A stretch of DNA of 64,000 bases from Acidiphilium sp. 37-60-79 (lineage in GTDB: Bacteria > Pseudomonadota > Alphaproteobacteria > Acetobacterales > Acetobacteraceae): positions 46,434 through 110,433 of the forward strand of contig NCBV01000004.1 in NCBI GenBank assembly GCA_002279355.1, in the 5' to 3' direction. This document shows positions 58,984 to 64,000 of this stretch, in pieces. The notes under the pieces were generated by a model, which was not told the DNA's origin, searched no databases, and saw only the letters and a list, made by a program, of their open reading frames with translations. How positions within the stretch are numbered: position 1 is the stretch's first letter; every line of letters begins with the position of its first letter. A program made the translations under genes and the position numbers.

Positions 58984-60164
58984 TCGCCCCCGATAGCGAG
59001 GCTGGGTTTGCCGCCGCGATTGCGGCGGCGACGGCGGCGAAAACGGCGTTGAATTTAACCGGCTATGGCTCCAAGGCCGGGTTTTTGCGCCCGGTGGTGG
59101 CCGGAGAGACACTGAGCACGCGGGCATTTCGCGGGGTTTCGCTTTATGCGCCAAAGGAGTTGGTGCTGAGTGCGCGGGCGGGGACGCCTTTGGCGGAATT
59201 GGAGGCGGTTCTTGCGGAATCGGGCCAGCAAATGATTGCCGAGCCGCCGCGCTATGGGTTTTTGGGCGGTGATGGGGTGGTGCAAAGTCTGGGCGGGATT
59301 ATTGCGTGTAATCTTTCCGGGCCACGGCGCATTGCGTGGGGGGCGATGCGCGATCATGTGCTGGGGGTGCGCGCCATTACTGGGCGGGGTGAAATTGTGC
59401 GCTCGGGTGGGCGGGTGTTGAAGAATGTCACCGGGTTGGATTTGGCGAAGTTGCTGACCGGCTCATATGGCACGCTGGCCTTGCTGACGGAGATTACCGT
59501 GAAAGTGTTGCCGATCCCCGAAGCGACCGGCACGTTGGTGCTGCATGATCTGACGCCGGCGCGGGCGGTGGCGGCGTTGTCGGCGGCGCTGGGGTCGCCA
59601 TTTTCGGTGACCGGGGCGGCTTATTTGCCCGAGCGGGCGGCGGCGGCGATGGGGTATGATCGGCCGGTGGCGTTGATCCGGATTGAGGATGTCGCGGCGT
59701 CGGTGGCGTATCGGTTGCAGGCGCTGCGTCAGCAATTGGGACGTTATGGCGCGTCGGCGTTGCTGGATCAGGCGGGTTCATTGGCGATTTGGCAGGCGGT
59801 GCGCGATGCGACGCCGTTGGCGGTGGGCGCGGATACGATGATTTGGCGGGTTTCGGTGGCACCCTCACAGGGGCCAGGGATTTTGGAACGGGCGCAATCA
59901 TTGGGGCTGGATGGGTATTTGGATTGGGGCGGCGGGCTGTTGCTGCTGGCCGGTCCGGCGACCCAGGCGGCGGCGGCGGCGTTGAGCGGCGCGGTTGCGG
60001 CGGTGCGCGGCGGATGGTGGTTATTGCGGGCGCCGGAATCGCTGCGGGCGAGCCTCGACGCCGTTCCCCCTGAACCGGCGGCCCTCGCGGCGATTCGCGG
60101 GCGGCTGCAATCGGCTTTTGATCCGGCCGGTGTTTTCACTCCTGGCAAGCTCCACGCGGCTTGA
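58980..60164 (+). CDS. glcE: Glycolate oxidase subunit GlcE
   Basis: About 394 residues: FAD-binding half with YGSKAGFLRPVVAGETLSTRAFRGVSLYAPKELVLSARAGTPLAELEAVLAESGQ (in parts), LGGDGVVQSLGGIIACNLSGPRRI, GRVLKNVTGLDLAKLLTGSYGTLALLTEITVKV, and FDPAGVFTPGKL at the C-terminus. ATG 58980 overlaps the glcD stop (ATGA). Confidence 0.94.
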   Translation: MIAPDSEAGFAAAIAAATAAKTALNLTGYGSKAGFLRPVVAGETLSTRAFRGVSLYAPKELVLSARAGTPLAELEAVLAESGQQMIAEPPRYGFLGGDGVVQSLGGIIACNLSGPRRIAWGAMRDHVLGVRAITGRGEIVRSGGRVLKNVTGLDLAKLLTGSYGTLALLTEITVKVLPIPEATGTLVLHDLTPARAVAALSAALGSPFSVTGAAYLPERAAAAMGYDRPVALIRIEDVAASVAYRLQALRQQLGRYGASALLDQAGSLAIWQAVRDATPLAVGADTMIWRVSVAPSQGPGILERAQSLGLDGYLDWGGGLLLLAGPATQAAAAALSGAVAAVRGGWWLLRAPESLRASLDAVPPEPAALAAIRGRLQSAFDPAGVFTPGKLHAA

Positions 60165-60171
60165 GGCACTG

Positions 60172-61485
60172 ATGCAAACCAATTTCACCGAAGTTCAACT
60201 CCGCGATCCTGCCATTCAGGTTGCGGATTCGATTCTGCGATCCTGCGTGCATTGCGGGTTTTGCACCGCGACCTGCCCGAGTTTTATTACCGTGGGCGAT
60301 GAGGATGATAGTCCGCGCGGGCGGATTTATTTGATCAAGGAGATGCTGGAGAGCGGTTCGGCGGCGAGTGCGCCGGTGGCGTTTCATTTGGATCGGTGTT
60401 TGTCGTGCTTGTCATGCATGACGACGTGCCCGTCCGGCGTTGATTATATGCATTTGATCGATCATGCGCGGACCCATGTGGAGCAGACGTTCCGGCGGCC
60501 TTGGCATGATCGGGGGCTGCGCGCTGTGCTGGCGGCGATTTTGCCGTATCCGGCGCGGATGCGATGGGCGTTGCGGGCGGCGGGGTTGGCGCGGCCGTTT
60601 GTCGGCTTGATTCCGCAGCGCGGGGTGTTGTTTGCGCGGATGCGGGCGATGCTGGCGCTGGCGGCCTCGGAGCGGGTGGTTGCCCAAGGGGTAGGGGATG
60701 TGACCGCGCAGACCGTGCATCCGGCGCAGGGGACGCGGCGCGGGCGGGTGTTGCTGCTGGCCGGGTGTGCCCAGCGCGTGCTTGATCCGGGGATTCATGC
60801 GGCGACGATCAGGCTGTTGAACCGAATGGGCGTGGAGGTGGTTATTCCGCAGGCGGCGGGCTGTTGCGGGGCGCTGACCCATCATATGGGCAAGCATGCG
60901 GCGTTCGTGGCGCAGGCTGGCGCGACGATCAGGGCCATGACCGATGCGCTGGATGAGGAAACCGACGCGATTATCATCAATGTGTCGGGCTGCGGCACGG
61001 TGGTGAAGGATTATGGGTTTGCGCTACGGGGTGAAGGCCCGGATTTGGCTGGTAAGGCCGCAAAGATTTCGGCGCTGGCGATGGATGTTTCCGCGTATTT
61101 GCTGAAAATTGGCTATCAGCGGACAAGGCCTGAATCGGGGCTGACGATTGCGTATCATGCGGCATGCTCGTTGCAGCATGGCCAGAAAATCACCGACGCG
61201 CCGAAGGCGCTGCTGCGCCAAGCGGGGTTTCGTGTGGTGGAGCCGCGCGATGCGCATTTATGCTGTGGCTCGGCGGGGACCTATAATATTTTGCAGCCGG
61301 AAATCGCGTCGTCGTTGCGCGCACGCAAACTCGATACGCTGACCGCTTTGTCACCCGATGCGATTGCGGCGGGTAATATTGGGTGCCTGACGCAATTGGC
61401 CGGGGCGGGGATTCCGACGATTCATACGGTTGAGCTGTTGGATTGGATGGCCGGCGGCCCCTGCCCTGCCGGGTTGAAAAGCTGA
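60172..61485 (+). CDS. glcF: Glycolate oxidase iron-sulfur subunit GlcF
   Basis: About 437 residues. Two 4Fe-4S motifs: CVHCGFCTATCPSF and CLSCLSCMTTCPSG. Two CCG domains: AAGCCGALTHHMG and LCCGSAGTYN, typical of electron-transferring dehydrogenase subunits. Starts 7 bases after glcE. Passes electrons from GlcDE to the quinone pool. Confidence 0.96.
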   Translation: MQTNFTEVQLRDPAIQVADSILRSCVHCGFCTATCPSFITVGDEDDSPRGRIYLIKEMLESGSAASAPVAFHLDRCLSCLSCMTTCPSGVDYMHLIDHARTHVEQTFRRPWHDRGLRAVLAAILPYPARMRWALRAAGLARPFVGLIPQRGVLFARMRAMLALAASERVVAQGVGDVTAQTVHPAQGTRRGRVLLLAGCAQRVLDPGIHAATIRLLNRMGVEVVIPQAAGCCGALTHHMGKHAAFVAQAGATIRAMTDALDEETDAIIINVSGCGTVVKDYGFALRGEGPDLAGKAAKISALAMDVSAYLLKIGYQRTRPESGLTIAYHAACSLQHGQKITDAPKALLRQAGFRVVEPRDAHLCCGSAGTYNILQPEIASSLRARKLDTLTALSPDAIAAGNIGCLTQLAGAGIPTIHTVELLDWMAGGPCPAGLKS

Positions 61486-61514
61486 GGCGCGCCGGGTCGG
61501 CTTAGGGTCGCTTG

Positions 61515-62072
61515 TTAGAGGCCTTGGCCGATATCGGCGAGGCGGATGAAGAGGGCTTGGGTGTTGATCGCGTTTTGCGTCGCGCCATCGCGCCGATGGG
61601 CTGCCGCGGGATCGATGGATGGGGCGGCCGGTTCGGGGATCAGGCTGTGCATGAAGGCGATCAGACAGTCGCGCACTGTGGGGTCGGTGATTTGCTCGAG
61701 GATCATTGAGAATTCGGCGGATGCCGCCGCGTGGGGCGCAAGCGCGGCTTGGCGTGCGGCCCGGAAGGTGGCGATGTCGGCGACGGCGGTATGATCCCGG
61801 CTCAGGGTTGGACCTGCGTCGTTTTGATAAAAATAAGCAACGGAAACGTGCAAAAATTGTGAAATTTCATAGAGGACCACGGGCGTAATCCGGTTGGCGC
61901 CACTCTCGAAACGTTCGATTTGCCCCTCTGATTCGCCGATCGTTGTGCCGAGTTGCGCCGCTGTTATGCCCAATAATACCCGCCGATCCCGCAGGCGCGA
62001 TCCGATATGCGCAAGGAGCGGGTCGGGTGCTTTTGCTTGTGCGCGTTGCATACTATTACTATAGGACGCCAT
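61515..62072 (-). CDS. XRE-family transcriptional regulator
   Basis: About 185 residues. N-terminal HTH: LLAHIGSRLRDRRVLLGITAAQLGTTIGESEGQIERFESGANRITPVVLYEISQFLHV (residues about 19-75, given in parts). The remainder (acidic, Ala-rich) has no recognised domain. ATG 62072 is chosen because AAGGGGA lies eight bases upstream. It is convergent with glcF. Target unknown. Confidence 0.88.
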   Translation of the reverse strand: MASYSNSMQRAQAKAPDPLLAHIGSRLRDRRVLLGITAAQLGTTIGESEGQIERFESGANRITPVVLYEISQFLHVSVAYFYQNDAGPTLSRDHTAVADIATFRAARQAALAPHAAASAEFSMILEQITDPTVRDCLIAFMHSLIPEPAAPSIDPAAAHRRDGATQNAINTQALFIRLADIGQGL

Positions 62073-62226
62073 CGGTAATTCCCCTTTCGATGCCAAACCA
62101 ACCAAATGGCCAGTCTCCAGACGCAACAAGGTTTACCGTGAATAGGATGCCGTTGCGAAGAATCGGAAATTACTTAGGAGGTGGGCGGCAACGGTTGAAT
62201 AACAGGCCGTGGCTGCGCCCAAATTT

Positions 62227-62592
62227 TTAACCGAGCGCCTCGTTGAGCGCGGATGCGCCGCGGCTGGCGGCCATCAGCACAAGGCCGAGCTTGGCGTCGC
62301 CACCCGTGACAATGCAGAGCAGCGCATCAACACCGACAAATTCGAGCACCACATAGCCGCCCTGACCCTTGATCACGACCTGGTCGAGCGGGCCGCGCGC
62401 GAGCTCCTTGGAGATCCGGGCGCCGAAATTGAGCATGGCTGTGGCCATCGCGCCGACGCGATCTTCGTCCAGATCGTTCGGCAGGGCCGACGCGATCACC
62501 AGCCCATCAGTTGAAATGACCGCCGAGGCCAGAATGTCCGGCGACAAGGCACGCAACCCCAATAATATCGCCCGTAATTGACTTTCGCTCAT
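62227..62592 (-). CDS. Roadblock/LC7 domain protein
   Basis: 121 residues: SESQLRAILLGLRALSPDILASAVISTDGLVIASALP, DRVGAMATAMLNFGARISKELARGPLDQVVIKGQGGYVVLE, ALLCIVTGGDAKLGLVLMAASRG. This is the small Roadblock/LC7 fold, usually a regulator of small GTPases such as MglA. No GTPase gene is visible in the window; the flanking genes are an XRE regulator and an acidic protein. Confidence 0.9.
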   Translation of the reverse strand: MSESQLRAILLGLRALSPDILASAVISTDGLVIASALPNDLDEDRVGAMATAMLNFGARISKELARGPLDQVVIKGQGGYVVLEFVGVDALLCIVTGGDAKLGLVLMAASRGASALNEALG

Positions 62593-62873
62593 CGTCTCGG
62601 CTCCTCAAGGTCTTCACGATCTGGCTGCAAACCAATTTGACCGTTCCACTATAATGCTGGATAGCACGCGGCCTGCAACCCGTGAAGAGAACAAGACCAC
62701 CCAACACAACCCAAGCCAGAATAAACACGCTGGAATAACATTTCAGGCTGCGCTAGAGACATAGTCCATGAACTCACTTGCCATACATCCCCGCTTGTCT
62801 GTTCTCGATCGGGTGCTCCATTCAATAGGCTTAGCCCAGAGTGGCGGCCTTGCAGGATGCAGGGGCTAACGCA

Positions 62874-63896
62874 ATGGACGCAAGCGCGCGAATTCGGCGG
62901 ATATTGTGGGGAACATTGCGCGGCTCGGTGCCGACCCCTCGTGCATTAGACATGATGGTGCGCTGGGAAGCCAACTTCGCACCGAGCTTTGAGCGTGATC
63001 CGACCGATACGGTGACTGATTTCTTGCAGCAGGAATTAGGGGCCAATCTGCAGCGCGAGGAGTGTTCGGCTTTAGCTGATCGCATCCTCGGGATCATGGA
63101 TGATTTCAACGGGGTGCTGCCGCAAGATCCGATTGTCAGTATTCGCCGGCTGAGTGAGGCCCGGCTCAGCGCTCAACCCGCATCGCCTGTCGCTGCCTGG
63201 GTTGACGTGCCGCCACCGGCTTCTGCCGAGCCGCCAGTGGCTATTGATCCAGCACCCGCTGACGATTCGCAAAATGATCGACCACAGGCGGCGGAGCAAT
63301 CCGGCGCAGAGCCTGGGCCGGTTGCGCCGGTCGAGAGCGATGAGCCCTTGTCCGAGACGATCGTTCAGCCGCAAGCGGCTGAACCGGCCATCCTGCTTGA
63401 TGCTGACCATACCGAGCCGGAGAATATTGATTTTGTTGGATCGGAGCACCGTCAGGATGGTGCAACCGGGATGGATGACGGGCTACTCGATGACGCTGAA
63501 CTTGCCCATTTGCCCGGTTCGATTTGGCCTGAGGCTCCAGACGCGGAGACGATTGCACCCACCGCGATCATCACCGCACCGAGTGTGCATGCGTTAACGT
63601 TGGACGATGTGCTGGACGTCGATTATTATGCCATTGCCCCAAAGGTGCCACGCGGCTTTGAATCCGCACGGACGCTCGAAATTTTGCCGCCGACGGACGA
63701 GCCAGACCTGCGGGATGATCACGACCATGATAGGGTCACCGATATCGATGCGGAACCCGATCCGGACGTGATTGAGCATTCGACGAACGACACTGAAATC
63801 CCCACCCCGCCGCAGCGGCCATCCTCGTCCGATCCATCGGCGCCTTATGGGATTGACCGGTCGGTATTCTCCAGAATATTCCTCGAGCACGATTGA
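62874..63896 (+). CDS. Acidic hypothetical protein
   Basis: About 340 residues. Residues 1-80 form a compact helical region (ARIRRILWGTLRGSVPTPRALDMMVRWEANFAPSF, TDTVTDFLQQELGANLQREECSALADRILGIMDDF); the rest is low-complexity, Pro/Asp/Glu-rich and looks disordered. ATG 62874 has AGGGG eight bases upstream. Divergent from the Roadblock gene across 281 bases. No family recognised. Confidence 0.7.
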   Translation: MDASARIRRILWGTLRGSVPTPRALDMMVRWEANFAPSFERDPTDTVTDFLQQELGANLQREECSALADRILGIMDDFNGVLPQDPIVSIRRLSEARLSAQPASPVAAWVDVPPPASAEPPVAIDPAPADDSQNDRPQAAEQSGAEPGPVAPVESDEPLSETIVQPQAAEPAILLDADHTEPENIDFVGSEHRQDGATGMDDGLLDDAELAHLPGSIWPEAPDAETIAPTAIITAPSVHALTLDDVLDVDYYAIAPKVPRGFESARTLEILPPTDEPDLRDDHDHDRVTDIDAEPDPDVIEHSTNDTEIPTPPQRPSSSDPSAPYGIDRSVFSRIFLEHD

Positions 63897-63910
63897 AAAG
63901 AGGTATCTGC

Positions 63911-64000
63911 TCAACCCGGCAGGAGGTCGATCGGCATTGATGCTCCGGTGACGGCGTTTTTGATGGCGGTATAGGCATCAATTCCGTGCCGTGCGGCGGT
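63911..64000 (-). CDS. C-terminal fragment of an unidentified protein
   Basis: A minus-strand frame enters from the right edge and ends at TGA 63911-63913. The last residues read HGIDAYTAIKNAVTGASMP then IDLLPG. Too short to identify. It is convergent with the acidic hypothetical gene, 14 bases away. Confidence 0.4.
   Translation of the reverse strand, partial: TAARHGIDAYTAIKNAVTGASMPIDLLPG

Overview
The window looks like chromosomal DNA of a GC-rich alphaproteobacterium, most likely Acetobacteraceae (Acidiphilium/Acidocella-like). This is inferred from the NDUFA12 homologue beside DUF2155 and an MlaD-type gene, the sucCD-sucAB-lpd block, the four-gene DNA-ligase-associated repair cluster and a paralogue of B12-dependent ribonucleotide reductase. 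Most of the window is ordinary core genome. I see no tRNA, rRNA, CRISPR array or intact insertion sequence.

Layout. 1-283: 5' end of a glycosyltransferase gene on the minus strand. 367-1440: aspartoacylase-family gene. 1437-7219: ATP-dependent ligase and beta-CASP exonuclease on minus, diverging from Lhr-like helicase and phosphoesterase on plus. The plus arm continues with overlapping stop/start codons into photolyase, FAD oxidoreductase, DUF1365, cyclopropane-fatty-acid-synthase-like enzyme, a GPH/MFS transporter and a second phosphoesterase (to 13978). 13975-21777: lpd, sucB, sucA, sucD, sucC (minus). 22090-23247: zapE. 23417-33296: amidase, a giant repeat/WbsX/GT4/GT2 glycosyltransferase interrupted by an amber codon, rfbB-rfbA-rfbC-rfbD and a GT2; this is a dTDP-rhamnose and surface-glycan locus. 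33325-37287: aldehyde dehydrogenase, an unfamiliar PLP-fold protein and yraN. 37288-38460: AT-rich control region, XRE regulator and shared terminator. 38468-41298: OmpA-like protein with a damaged C-terminus, DUF2155, MlaD and NDUFA12 homologues.

41455-43974: a degenerate NrdJ-like TSCPD protein, RidA and GST. 44114-47381: accessory patch with a hypothetical gene, an AAA ATPase/DUF4276 pair in which both genes carry one in-frame stop, a membrane protein and non-coding patches sharing a degenerate motif. 47733-57287: dedA, cysK, ilvC, rseP, dxr, cdsA, uppS, frr, pyrH, D-amino-acid transaminase, small membrane protein, then rpmJ followed by a 14-bp tandem repeat. 57526-61485: glcDEF glycolate oxidase. 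61515-63896: XRE regulator, Roadblock/LC7 protein and an acidic hypothetical protein. 63911-64000: 3' end of another minus-strand ORF.

The main points of interest are the joined repair/photolyase/lipid gene string, the NrdJ-derived TSCPD protein without recognisable catalytic cysteine motifs, the doubly interrupted ATPase/DUF4276 pair, the amber-split glycosyltransferase, the AT-rich island around the XRE gene with several dyads and a 16-codon leader ORF, and a hairpin in the sucA leader that pairs fully only in the minus-strand RNA.
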